NCBI RefSeq assembly: GCF_012396315.1
Contig: NZ_JAAXPF010000007.1
Coordinates: 62,001-126,000, forward strand
DNA from: Corynebacterium mucifaciens
Lineage (GTDB): Bacteria > Actinomycetota > Actinomycetes > Mycobacteriales > Mycobacteriaceae
Reading direction: 5' to 3'
Length of the DNA: 64,000 nt
Made by a program: the position numbers and the translations under genes. Below, piece by piece: positions 10,169-18,422 of the stretch (positions are counted from its first letter, which is position 1; every line of letters starts with the position of its first letter). The notes under the pieces are model-generated. The model did not search any database, had not been told where the DNA came from, and saw only the letters and a list, made by a program, of their open reading frames with translations.

Positions 10169-10870
10169 ATGCCGCCTCGCCTGCTGGTGGGCGCGGTGTT
10201 CGGCGCGACGCTGCTTGCAGAGCGCTTCGAGCGCGCCGGCCACACCGTCCGACCGCTGGACATCCACGATGACCCTGGTGCGGTTGCGCATGTGGACCTC
10301 GTGCTTCTCGACGGACCTTCGGACGACATCCGCGCCGCCTGCGAGCGGGTGGCTGACCACGCCCGTCCGCGCCAGATGTTCCTGCACACCGCGCTGGAGG
10401 AAGGCCAGCAGCTCCTCGACGACGTGGAGACCTCGCACGCCATCACCATGTGCGCCCACAACATCTTCGACAACGTGTGGGTGACCTCCGCCGCCGACGA
10501 GCTGGGCGAGACGGTGGTGGGGCTGCTCATCGCGGAAATCGGCGGTATGAGCTTGCGTATCGACGATGCTTCGCGCCCGCTCATCGCCGCAGCGCAAGAG
10601 CTGCGCGCGATGGAGTCTGTCGTGCGCGACGACGTCTTGGAGCTGCTCACCCAGGCGGTGCCGGGGTTTGAGTCGGTTGCGCAGCAGTTTCTCGCCGCCC
10701 CGCCGGCGCAGCGGGGCGCGCATACCCCGGCGGAGTTGGAAAGGCTCGTGCGAGCCCTGCCCGACGCGGGTACTCGGCGCTTGTTCGTGGAGTTGGCGCG
10801 CAGGCGCGGCGAGCTGGAGCAGGACACGGACACCGAGCTTTGGGTGATGCAGAAGTACGAAGGAGGATAA
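10169..10870 (+). CDS. Rossmann-like protein upstream of panC (DUF2520-type)
   Basis: A 233-residue protein whose start (MPPRLLVGAVFGATLLAERFERAGH) resembles the beginning of a dinucleotide-binding fold but lacks a clean GxGxxG. The second half is helical, as in the DUF2520 C-terminal domain. In mycobacteria a Rossmann/DUF2520 protein sits in the same place between the membrane protein and panC. This copy is shorter, so cofactor binding is doubtful. The ATG follows the upstream stop without a gap, and an AAGGAGG at its own 3' end serves the next gene. Confidence 0.6.
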   Translation: MPPRLLVGAVFGATLLAERFERAGHTVRPLDIHDDPGAVAHVDLVLLDGPSDDIRAACERVADHARPRQMFLHTALEEGQQLLDDVETSHAITMCAHNIFDNVWVTSAADELGETVVGLLIAEIGGMSLRIDDASRPLIAAAQELRAMESVVRDDVLELLTQAVPGFESVAQQFLAAPPAQRGAHTPAELERLVRALPDAGTRRLFVELARRRGELEQDTDTELWVMQKYEGG

Positions 10871-11662
10871 ATGGCGTTCGAACCCGGCCAGGCGGTGGTT
10901 GTCACCGACGAGAATCTGTTGGCCACCTACGGCAGAGCGTTCCGCAAGATCGGCAAGTCGGTCGTGGTGGTGCCGCTCGGTACCGAGATCCACGGCGGGC
11001 ACGTGGAGCTCATCCGCGCGGCGAAGTCGCTGCTCGGCTCGTACGTAGTGGTGACGTACTCGGGAGACGAGGTGCCGGAGGTGTTTGCCAAGGAGCACGT
11101 GGACGTCGTGTTCCACGGCACGCTCGCCACTAAAGTGCGCGTGGATTCCGGCGTGGAGCCGCTGGAAGACCCGGAGACCACCCAGCGGGAGGTCGCCCGC
11201 ATCCTCGCGGCCATCAACGCCACGCACGCCACGGACGTCGTGCTGGGGGAGAAGGACTTCGAGGTGCTGGTTGCCACCCAGTTTGCGGTGTCCGGCCTGC
11301 GCATGGAGTGCAAGCTCCACAGCGTGCCCACGGTGCGCACCCCGGACGGGTTAGCGCTGTCGAACAGGAACGCACGCGTAGCCGTCGATAAGCGTGACGC
11401 CGCGCTCGCCCTCTCCGCAGCCCTGACGGCCGGGGCGCACGCCGCTGAGCACGGCAAGGCCAAGGTCCTGGAGACCGCGCGTGGTGTATTGAAGGCCGCC
11501 GGGGTCGAGCCTGCGTACCTGGAGCTGCGCGATCTGGCCATGCGCGAGGCGCCCGTGGAGGGCGACGCGCGCCTGCTTGCCGCCGTGGACCTCGGGGGAG
11601 TGCGGCTGACGGACAATGTGGGCCTGCCCCTGGGCGTCGGCTTCAAGCACGTCGAGGCCTGA
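10871..11662 (+). CDS. panC: Diverged PanC-like protein (pantothenate synthetase family)
   Basis: Position and several motifs mark a pantoate-beta-alanine ligase homologue of 263 residues. The adenylate-binding HxGH is at 41-44 and GEKDF at 126-130. The run VPTVRTPDGLALSNRN is near 152-167. However, the FVNPxQF segment is absent; VVTYSGDEVPEVF stands there instead. The two Gln after GEKDY are Glu131-Val132, the HFxGV stretch is missing, and one Ser of the LSSRN motif is Asn. These residues bind pantoate and ATP in characterised PanC, so activity is doubtful. It may be a repurposed paralogue, with the symbol kept for family only. Confidence 0.7.
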   Translation: MAFEPGQAVVVTDENLLATYGRAFRKIGKSVVVVPLGTEIHGGHVELIRAAKSLLGSYVVVTYSGDEVPEVFAKEHVDVVFHGTLATKVRVDSGVEPLEDPETTQREVARILAAINATHATDVVLGEKDFEVLVATQFAVSGLRMECKLHSVPTVRTPDGLALSNRNARVAVDKRDAALALSAALTAGAHAAEHGKAKVLETARGVLKAAGVEPAYLELRDLAMREAPVEGDARLLAAVDLGGVRLTDNVGLPLGVGFKHVEA

Positions 11663-11669
11663 TAGCCGG

Positions 11670-11675
11670 TAAAGT
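11670..11675 (+). promoter_or_regulatory. -10 hexamer for the 43-residue ORF
   Basis: TAAAGT ends 7 nt before ATG 11683. This is the same spacing as other leaderless starts in the window and supports the small ORF as a real gene. Confidence 0.5.
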
Positions 11676-11682
11676 TTCGCTT

Positions 11683-11814
11683 ATGTCCACCGCCACCATC
11701 GCCGGGCTGCTTGCAGACCGCTTCGGGTTCAGGAGGCGTACCCTGAGTACCTCATTCATCGTCAACGGCCCCGACTCGGAGAACCAGCGACTCGACCTGC
11801 CTGTCTGCGAATAA
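11683..11814 (+). CDS. Small hypothetical protein, 43 residues
   Basis: An open frame from ATG to TAA between the panC-like gene and lysS. The product begins [19 protein letters not shown] and ends LDLPVCE, with no membrane helix and a single Cys near the C terminus. Codons are GC-rich at the third position, like the neighbours. A TAAAGT hexamer sits 7 nt upstream, the local pattern for leaderless mRNAs. The family is not recognised. It could be a small regulatory peptide or a leader of lysS, whose start lies 17 nt after its stop. Confidence 0.5.
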   Translation: MSTATIAGLLADRFGFRRRTLSTSFIVNGPDSENQRLDLPVCE

Positions 11815-11816
11815 GC

Positions 11817-11822
11817 TACGAT
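11817..11822 (+). promoter_or_regulatory. -10 hexamer for lysS, leaderless
   Basis: TACGAT ends 8 nt before the lysS GTG; no ribosome binding site is seen. Confidence 0.45.
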
Positions 11823-11830
11823 TATTCGCC

Positions 11831-13342
11831 GTGACTACGCAGGACTTTTCAGAGCAGCAGCAGATCCGCCGGGAGAAGAGGCAGAGGCTTATCGACGAAG
11901 GGCGGGACGCCTACCCAGTCGAGGTCGACCGCACGACGTCTCTGAAAGACCTGCGCGCGAAGTACGACGGCACGCTCGAGCCCGGCGATGAGACGCAGGA
12001 CGTCGTCGCCGTGGCCGGGCGCATCATGTTCCAGCGCAACACCGGCAAGCTCTGCTTTGCCACCCTGCAGGAGGGCGACGGCACGCAGCTGCAGGTCATG
12101 CTCTCGCTCGCCGAGGTCGGCGAAGAACCCTTGGCCCAGTGGAAGGCGGACACGGACCTCGGCGACATCGTCTCCGTGCGCGGCCGCGTCATCGCGTCCA
12201 AGCGCGGCGAGTTGTCCGTCATGGCGCAGTCCTGGCACATGGCGTCCAAGGCGCTGAACCCGCTGCCGGTGGCGTTCGCGGACATGAACGAAGAGCAGCG
12301 CGTGCGCCGCCGTTACACCGACCTGATCATGCGCGAGGACGCCCGCAAGAACGCCATGACCCGCATCAAGGTCATCGCCGCCGTGCGCAAGTACCTCACC
12401 GGCCTGGACTTCGTGGAGATCGAGACGCCGATGCTGCAGACGCTGCACGGCGGCGCCGCGGCCCGCCCGTTTGTCACCCGCTCCAACGCCCTGGACATCG
12501 ACCTGTACCTGCGTATCGCGCCCGAGCTGTACCTCAAGCGCGCCGTGGTCGGCGGCATCGAGCGTGTGTTTGAGATCAACAGGAACTTCCGCAACGAGGG
12601 CGTGGATTCCTCCCACTCCCCGGAATTCACCATGCTGGAGACCTACCAGGCCTGGGGCACGTACAAAGACGGTGCGGAGACCATCAAGGGCCTCGTGCAG
12701 TTCTGCGCGCAGGAGGTCTTCGGCTCCCAGACGGTGACGCTGCCGGATGGCACCGAGTACAACTTCGGCGGCGAGTGGAAGGTCTTGGAGATGTACCCCT
12801 CGCTCAACGAGGCGCTGCAGCGCAAGTTCCCGGGCCAGCCGGAAGTCACCATCGAGTCCTCCGTTGAGGAACTGAAAGGCATCGCCGAGGCGATCGGGCT
12901 GAAGGTGCCGGAAAACGCCGGCTGGCTGCACGGCAAGTTGGTAGAGGAGATCTGGGAGGAACTGTGCTCCGACCAGCTCTACGAGCCGACCTTCGTGGTC
13001 AACTTCCCAGTGGAGACCTCGCCCCTCACCCGCGACCACCGCGACAAGCCCGGCGTGACCGAGAAGTGGGACTTGTACGTGCGCGGCTTTGAGCTGGCCA
13101 CCGGCTACTCCGAGCTGGTGGACCCGGTGATCCAGCGCGAGCGCTTCGAGGACCAGGCCCGCCTGGCCGCCCACGGCGACGACGAGGCCATGGTGCTCGA
13201 CGAGGACTTCCTGGCCGCCATGGAGCAGGGCATGCCGCCGACAGCCGGCACCGGCATGGGCGTTGACCGCCTGCTCATGGCCCTGACCGGCCTGGGCATC
13301 CGCGAGACCGTGCTGTTCCCGATGGTGAAGCCGGAGGTGTAG
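11831..13342 (+). CDS. lysS: Lysyl-tRNA synthetase (class II)
   Basis: Charges tRNA-Lys with lysine in the cytoplasm. The 503-residue protein has an N-terminal OB-fold anticodon domain with [19 protein letters not shown] residues. Class II motif 1 is near [12 protein letters not shown], motif 2 is [18 protein letters not shown], and motif 3 is [15 protein letters not shown] close to the end. It begins with GTG; the frame and the -10 at 11817-11822 agree with this start. It lies downstream of the fol/panC region, as in mycobacteria. Confidence 0.96.
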   Translation: MTTQDFSEQQQIRREKRQRLIDEGRDAYPVEVDRTTSLKDLRAKYDGTLEPGDETQDVVAVAGRIMFQRNTGKLCFATLQEGDGTQLQVMLSLAEVGEEPLAQWKADTDLGDIVSVRGRVIASKRGELSVMAQSWHMASKALNPLPVAFADMNEEQRVRRRYTDLIMREDARKNAMTRIKVIAAVRKYLTGLDFVEIETPMLQTLHGGAAARPFVTRSNALDIDLYLRIAPELYLKRAVVGGIERVFEINRNFRNEGVDSSHSPEFTMLETYQAWGTYKDGAETIKGLVQFCAQEVFGSQTVTLPDGTEYNFGGEWKVLEMYPSLNEALQRKFPGQPEVTIESSVEELKGIAEAIGLKVPENAGWLHGKLVEEIWEELCSDQLYEPTFVVNFPVETSPLTRDHRDKPGVTEKWDLYVRGFELATGYSELVDPVIQRERFEDQARLAAHGDDEAMVLDEDFLAAMEQGMPPTAGTGMGVDRLLMALTGLGIRETVLFPMVKPEV

Positions 13343-13348
13343 CAAACC

Positions 13349-14209
13349 ATGCGTCGCCGTGTCGCCCTTGCTGCCGTGTCGTTGCTCGCCCTCGCTGGGT
13401 GCGCGGACGAGCCGGACGCCGTGGAGGTGACGGTGACCGAAACGGCCTCAAGCTCCACCCCGGCCACGTCGACCGCTTCGAGTACGGCGTCGTCGAGCAC
13501 CAGCTCCGCCACACCCACCGGCACGCCGCCGGACTGCTCCGACGAGGCGCTGCAGGCGTCGCCGGGGCTTCAAAAGTTCCAGCTGAACGGGTGTATCGGT
13601 AACTTCGCGCGTCCAGGCGTGCCGCAGACTGACCACGTAGTGCTAGTGCAGTGGACCGGCAAGCACTGGGAGATCGTTGAGTCTGATGGCATGTGGGACG
13701 GGCTGGGCATGTCGCGGCCGTGCCACAATCGCACGAAGCTCGAGTCCCTTGGCGTGCCCGAGGAGTACATCAAGGCGGAGGCGGTCTGTGGGGAGTACGC
13801 GCCCGGTGAGCAACCGCCGTCATCCCAGCCGAACTGGGAGGACGCAAGCAAGGAACGCTACATCCCGTACGTGGGGATGGGGGAGACGACGCCGGAATAC
13901 ACCGCTGAGCCCGCGTGCGACGGGCGCGGCATCCTCATCGTCGATTCTGTCATCGATTACGGCGACCGCGCCGACACCGTCCACCGTCTCGCGGTCGAGG
14001 TGCTCACCGCGGATCCGACCGGGAGATCGCGCCAGTACACCTTCCCGGGGCAGTGCCCGTCGCTGCGCGCGCAGGTGAACGGCAACGACATCTATCCCGT
14101 CTACCTCGACTTTGGCCACGACACCGAAGCGCTGTGCCGGGCGAGGGCAAATTACGGCGGCGACGCCCGCGTGCTGTCCAACCGCGCGGAGTTTACAAGT
14201 CCCTGCTAG
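13349..14209 (+). CDS. Secreted lipoprotein, unknown function
   Basis: 286 residues with a basic N terminus, hydrophobic core and lipobox Leu-Ala-Gly-Cys at about 15-18, so it is expected to be lipid-anchored on the outer face of the membrane. A Ser/Thr/Ala-rich linker (about 28-60) precedes a domain with several Cys (for example near 63, 83, 126 and the C-terminal Cys). These could form disulfides. No enzyme motif is recognised. It starts 6 nt after lysS and may be cotranscribed. Corynebacteria commonly have such lineage-specific lipoproteins. Confidence 0.8.
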   Translation: MRRRVALAAVSLLALAGCADEPDAVEVTVTETASSSTPATSTASSTASSSTSSATPTGTPPDCSDEALQASPGLQKFQLNGCIGNFARPGVPQTDHVVLVQWTGKHWEIVESDGMWDGLGMSRPCHNRTKLESLGVPEEYIKAEAVCGEYAPGEQPPSSQPNWEDASKERYIPYVGMGETTPEYTAEPACDGRGILIVDSVIDYGDRADTVHRLAVEVLTADPTGRSRQYTFPGQCPSLRAQVNGNDIYPVYLDFGHDTEALCRARANYGGDARVLSNRAEFTSPC

Positions 14210-14278
14210 TTGTTTGTGGTGGTTATGACCAACTAACGTTTGATGCAACCAACCATTGGGGTTGAAAGGAGCATCAGC

Positions 14279-16312
14279 ATGGCAACCACCAAGGCGAGCC
14301 TGCAAGACCAGGCCGCCGACATCCTCGCCGGCATCGGCGGCGCGGACAACATAGCGTCCATGACGCACTGCGCGACGCGCTTGCGCTTCGAGCTTCACGA
14401 CGCATCCCTGGCGGACAAAGACCGCCTCGAGGCCAACCCGAAGGTAATGGGCGCGGTCCCGCAGGGCGGCAACCACTACCAGGTGATCGTGGGCGGCGAC
14501 GTGGCCACGGTGTACAACGCGATGAACTCGCTGCCGGAGATGGCCAACCGCAGCGTCTCCGACGACGAGTTGAAGAACCGGCAGCGCGACAAGGCCAAGG
14601 GCAAGGTGCCCTGGCTGGACGCGTTTTTCGAGTACCTCTCCGACTCCTTCCGCCCGATCTTGGGCGTGCTGCTCGGTGCCTCGCTGATCATCGCCTTCGC
14701 CGCGTTCCTCGACGCGATCCGCCTGGTGGACTTCTACGCGGAGGTGAAGACGCCGGGCTGGCAGTTCGTGGACGCCATGTGGAGCTCTGTGTTCTTTTTC
14801 CTGCCGGTGGCGGTGGCGTACAACGCGGGCAAGAAGCTGGGCATCGACCCGTGGGTGCCGGCTGCAGTCATGCTGGCGCTGTTCACCCCGGACTTCACCA
14901 CGCTGGAGGAGCACCCGGACGTCCGCGTGGTGGACATTTTCGGCGAACCGACCAACGTGGTCGACGTCTTCGGCTTGCCGATGATCCATAACGGCTACAA
15001 CGGCAACGTCTTCGTGCCCCTGATCATGGCCGCCGTTGCCGCGCTGCTGTACAAAGCGCTGCAGAAGGTCATCCCGTCCGCGGTGCACATGGTGTTCGTG
15101 CCGTTTTTGACGCTGCTGGTGATGATCCCGGTCACCGCCTTCATCATCGGGCCGTTCGGCTACCTGCTCGGCGCCTGGATCGGCACCGGCCTGGCGTGGA
15201 TGAACGGCAACGCGCCGTTCGTCTTCGCACTCCTGATCCCGATGCTCTACCCGTTCCTGGTGCCGCTTGGCCTGCACTGGCCGCTCAACGCGCTGATGCT
15301 GGTCAACATCGACACCCTCGGCTACGACTTCATCCAGGGCCCCATGGGCGCCTGGAACTTCGCCTGCTTCGGCGCCACCGCCGCGGTCCTGGCGATTTCC
15401 CTGCGCGACCACGACCCGCTGATGCGCCAGACCTCCGGCTCGGCTCTCGCAGCCGGCCTGCTGGGCGGCATCTCCGAGCCGTCGCTCTACGGTATTCACC
15501 TGCGCTACAAGAAGATCTACCCGCGCATGCTGGTGGGTTGCTTCGCCGGCGGCCTGACCATCGCCATTCTGGGCACCCCGTTCGGCGGCGTGAAGACGGG
15601 CGCGTTCGTGTTCACCTCCCTCCCGACCATGTTCGTCTTCGACCCGGTGTGGGTGTACATGCTCGCGATCGCCGTGGCCTTTGTCACCTCCTTCCTGATC
15701 ATCTTCGTCACCGACTACCGCACGCCGGAAGAGAAGGCGGAGGCGCTGGCTCGGGCCGCTGCCGCGCGCGATGAGGACGAGGATGAGGTCACGGACGCGG
15801 ATGATTCGGCGAAGCTGGCGTCGGCAAGCAACGCGGATGCGACGGTGCTCGCGCCCATCGCGGGCCAGGCGGTCGCCATGGAAGCGCTGTCGGACGCCGC
15901 TTTTGCGTCCGGCGCGCTGGGCCAGGCGGTCGGCGTCACGCCGGCAAACGGCACGCTCGCTGTGGTCGCACCTGCGGCCGGCAAGGTGATTTCTGTAGCT
16001 AAGACCGGACACGCGTACGGCATTAAAACCGACGATGGCGTCGAGCTCCTCGTCCACATCGGCGTGGACACGGTCAAGCTCGGCGGCGAAGGGTTTACCC
16101 CGCTGGTGGAGAAGAAACAGACTGTGGCTGCGGGCGACCCGCTGGCGGAGGTGGACTTCGCCACCATCGCTGACCACGGCGTGGACACCACTGTGATCAC
16201 TACAGTGGTGAACTCAAAGAAGCTCGGCGGCGTCAACGACATCGCGGATGGCACCCTCGCCGCCGGGGATCCGATTCTTGAAGTGCACTCTGAGGTGAAC
16301 ACACATGTCTAA
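14279..16312 (+). CDS. PTS sugar transporter EIIBCA (glucose/sucrose/beta-glucoside family)
   Basis: Imports a sugar while phosphorylating it. The 677-residue fusion has the order B-C-A. EIIB has the phospho-cysteine Cys31 in MTHCATRLRFEL. EIIC is a hydrophobic region of about ten helices (100-495) with the GISEPSLYGI substrate motif. EIIA ends the protein with LLVHIGVDTVKL, where His593 is the phospho-acceptor. Domain order fits corynebacterial PtsG and PtsS as well as BglF, so the substrate is unresolved. ATG 14279 follows AAAGGAG. The stop lies inside ptsI (ATGTCTAA), a direct pairing of permease with enzyme I. Confidence 0.88.
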   Translation: MATTKASLQDQAADILAGIGGADNIASMTHCATRLRFELHDASLADKDRLEANPKVMGAVPQGGNHYQVIVGGDVATVYNAMNSLPEMANRSVSDDELKNRQRDKAKGKVPWLDAFFEYLSDSFRPILGVLLGASLIIAFAAFLDAIRLVDFYAEVKTPGWQFVDAMWSSVFFFLPVAVAYNAGKKLGIDPWVPAAVMLALFTPDFTTLEEHPDVRVVDIFGEPTNVVDVFGLPMIHNGYNGNVFVPLIMAAVAALLYKALQKVIPSAVHMVFVPFLTLLVMIPVTAFIIGPFGYLLGAWIGTGLAWMNGNAPFVFALLIPMLYPFLVPLGLHWPLNALMLVNIDTLGYDFIQGPMGAWNFACFGATAAVLAISLRDHDPLMRQTSGSALAAGLLGGISEPSLYGIHLRYKKIYPRMLVGCFAGGLTIAILGTPFGGVKTGAFVFTSLPTMFVFDPVWVYMLAIAVAFVTSFLIIFVTDYRTPEEKAEALARAAAARDEDEDEVTDADDSAKLASASNADATVLAPIAGQAVAMEALSDAAFASGALGQAVGVTPANGTLAVVAPAAGKVISVAKTGHAYGIKTDDGVELLVHIGVDTVKLGGEGFTPLVEKKQTVAAGDPLAEVDFATIADHGVDTTVITTVVNSKKLGGVNDIADGTLAAGDPILEVHSEVNTHV

Positions 16313-17996
16313 CCGCACCGTCCTGCACGGCATCGGCGTCTCCGCAGGCACCGCCTCCGGCCCTGTCGCCGTGGTCACGCCCGCCGTCGGCATCGACGAG
16401 CATGAGCCCGCCTCCGTCGACCCCCAGGCCGACGGCGAGCGCATCCGCGCCGTGCTTCACGACGTCGCAGCTTCGCTCACTGCCCGCGCCGAGTACGCGG
16501 ACTCCGACGCGTCGAAGGCCGTGCTGGAGGCAACCGCGGCGTTGGCCACCGACAAGGGGCTTATCCGCGGCATTGACAAGGAGCTGAAGAAGGGCGCGGG
16601 CGCCACCAAGGCGATCCACGACGCGGTGGAGGTGTACGCGGAAAAGCTGCGCAAGCTCGGCGGCTACATGGCCGAGCGCGTGACCGACCTCTACGACATC
16701 CGCAACCGCGCCACCGCCCGCCTGCGCGGCCTGCCGGAGCCGGGGGTGCCCGACATGGAAACCCCGTCCATTCTGGTCGCGCACGACCTCGCGCCGGCGG
16801 AAACCGCGACGCTGGATCAAAACCTGGTGCTGGGCATTGTCACCGAGGCCGGCGGCGCGACCTCGCACACCGCGATCCTCGCCGCGCAGTTGGGCATCCC
16901 GTGCGCGGTGCAGGTCAAGGGCATCGCCGACGCGGTTGTAGACGCCCCGCAGGTGGCCCTCGACGGCGGCGTGGGCGAAGTCATCGTCGCCCCCAACACC
17001 TCGGACGTGGAAGAGCTTGCAGAGCGCTCCCGTCGCCGCGCCGCTGCGCTGGCCGGATCGTCCGGCGAGGGTGCGACCCGGGACGGCACGAAGATCAAGC
17101 TTCTGGCCAACATCGGCACCGCAGAAGATGCGGAGAAGGCGGCCACGCAGGACCTCGAGGGTTCCGGCCTGTTCCGCTCCGAGTTCCTCTTCCTGGACCG
17201 CGAGTCCGCGCCGACGGTGGAGGAGCAGGCGGAGACGTACACGAAGGTGCTGCAGGCGTTTGGCACCCGCCGTGTAGTGGTGCGCACCCTCGACGCAGGC
17301 GCCGACAAGCCGCTGTCCTTCGCGGACCTCGGGGAGGAAGAAAACCCGGCGCTGGGTCGCCGCGGCCTGCGCCTCTCCCAGGCCCGCGAGGACCTGCTCA
17401 CCGACCAGCTCACGGCCCTCGCAACGGCAGCGGCAAATGTGCCGGACGCCGAGCTGTGGGTGATGGCTCCCATGGTCGCTACCGTGGACGAAGCCAAGTG
17501 GTTCGCGCAGCGCGCTCGAGCGGCTGGCCTGGCCAAAGTCGGCGTGATGGTCGAGACCCCCGCCGCGGCCATCCGCGCCTGGCAGGTGCTGGAAGAGGTC
17601 GACTTCGCCTCCATCGGCACCAATGACCTGTCGCAGTACACGATGGCCGCAGACCGTATGCAAGGCGAGCTTGCGGACCTGCTTTCCCCCTGGCAGCCGG
17701 CCGTGTTGTCCATGATCCGCGAGACGTGCCGCGGCGGCGAAGCCACCGGCAAGCCCATCGGCGTGTGCGGCGAGGCTGGCGGCGACCCGCTCGTGGCGCT
17801 CGTCCTTGTCGGCCTGGGCGTGAAGTCGCTGTCCATGGCGCCGGGCAAGGTCAACGCGGTGCGCGCCGCGCTGCGCCTCCACGACTTTGACACCTGCCGC
17901 CAGATGGCCAACTTCGCCGTGGACGCGCGTACCGCTCGCGACGCACGCGAGGCAGTGCTGGCCCTCGCGGATCCGGTGCTCAAAGATCTGCTGTGA
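16305..17996 (+). CDS. ptsI: PTS enzyme I (phosphoenolpyruvate-protein phosphotransferase)
   Basis: Takes phosphate from PEP and passes it through HPr to sugar-specific EIIA domains. The 563-residue protein has the phospho-histidine His188 in GGATSHTAILA. The PEP-binding domain carries GLFRSEFLFLDR, and the catalytic Cys488 lies in GVCGEAGGD. It starts within the last codons of the EIIBCA gene, so the two are translationally coupled. HPr is not in this window. In C. glutamicum ptsI lies with the fructose genes instead, so this arrangement differs. Confidence 0.96.
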   Translation: MSNRTVLHGIGVSAGTASGPVAVVTPAVGIDEHEPASVDPQADGERIRAVLHDVAASLTARAEYADSDASKAVLEATAALATDKGLIRGIDKELKKGAGATKAIHDAVEVYAEKLRKLGGYMAERVTDLYDIRNRATARLRGLPEPGVPDMETPSILVAHDLAPAETATLDQNLVLGIVTEAGGATSHTAILAAQLGIPCAVQVKGIADAVVDAPQVALDGGVGEVIVAPNTSDVEELAERSRRRAAALAGSSGEGATRDGTKIKLLANIGTAEDAEKAATQDLEGSGLFRSEFLFLDRESAPTVEEQAETYTKVLQAFGTRRVVVRTLDAGADKPLSFADLGEEENPALGRRGLRLSQAREDLLTDQLTALATAAANVPDAELWVMAPMVATVDEAKWFAQRARAAGLAKVGVMVETPAAAIRAWQVLEEVDFASIGTNDLSQYTMAADRMQGELADLLSPWQPAVLSMIRETCRGGEATGKPIGVCGEAGGDPLVALVLVGLGVKSLSMAPGKVNAVRAALRLHDFDTCRQMANFAVDARTARDAREAVLALADPVLKDLL

Positions 17997-18292
17997 TCCA
18001 CGGAATCGACGTCGATAGCCAGGGGCGCTGTGCCCACTGGCACTCCGAGCGCGACGTCGTGGCCAACACGTGCGGCGCGTGCGGGAAGCTGTGGGCGTGC
18101 TCGCTGTGCCACGACGAGTGCGAGAACCACAGCTTCGCACCCGTGGACCGGAGGGATCGCTCCGTGATGTGCGGGGCGTGCGGGCACATGATGACCCACG
18201 CCGAGTACGGCGCCTCCTGCCCTTCGTGCGGCCACCCCTTCAACCCCGGTTGCAAGACCCACGAAGACGTGTACTTCCTGCCTGTTCGCTAA
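17993..18292 (+). CDS. CHY zinc-finger protein
   Basis: A 99-residue protein with many Cys and His in pairs: Cys-x-His near 13-15, Cys-x2-Cys near 27-30 and Cys-x2-Cys near 37-40. Further Cys-x2-Cys pairs occur near 60 and 76. This is the pattern of a CHY-type zinc finger as in yeast Hot13. It starts at GTG overlapping the ptsI stop (GTGA), so it is the third gene of the PTS operon. Its stop codon lies within a ClgR-like operator of clpC. Function in bacteria is not established; a redox or zinc-binding role is a guess. Confidence 0.8.
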   Translation: MIHGIDVDSQGRCAHWHSERDVVANTCGACGKLWACSLCHDECENHSFAPVDRRDRSVMCGACGHMMTHAEYGASCPSCGHPFNPGCKTHEDVYFLPVR

Positions 18293-18300
18293 GGGTGAAC
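18283..18300 (+). promoter_or_regulatory. Candidate ClgR operator upstream of clpC
   Basis: TGTTCGCTAAGGGTGAAC matches the ClgR consensus WNNWCGCYNANRGCGWWS, as I recall it for C. glutamicum, at all fixed positions but one. It overlaps the stop codon of the CHY zinc-finger gene and lies about 120 nt before clpC. ClgR is known to activate clp genes in this genus. Confidence 0.55.
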
Positions 18301-18354
18301 ACCCCCTCTCACCTGCGCTTATCGACGTCCATTCGGTGCAGGACCGTAAAAGCA

Positions 18355-18381
18355 GGGAAGTGATGTCGGACCCCGGCGTTA
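18355..18381 (+). promoter_or_regulatory. Candidate sigma-H promoter of clpC
   Basis: GGGAA (18355-18359), 17 nt, then CGTTA (18377-18381) resembles the actinobacterial stress sigma-H pattern GGAA-N17-20-CGTT. It lies about 40 nt before the clpC ATG. Confidence 0.45.
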
Positions 18382-18422
18382 TGGTTGGGGACAACTGATT
18401 GAGGAAAGAAGGGGTCAGCCAC

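Noticed and set aside
14220..14264. TGGT-TATG-ACCA and CAACC...GGTTG upstream of the EIIBCA gene, considered as GntR operator or antiterminator target
   Set aside because: The arms are only 4-5 bp and no overlapping terminator hairpin is visible; too weak to list as a site.
13820..16177. Open frame of about 785 codons opposite the EIIBCA gene
   Set aside because: Shadow frame; the plus strand has a complete EIIBCA with all phosphorylation sites.
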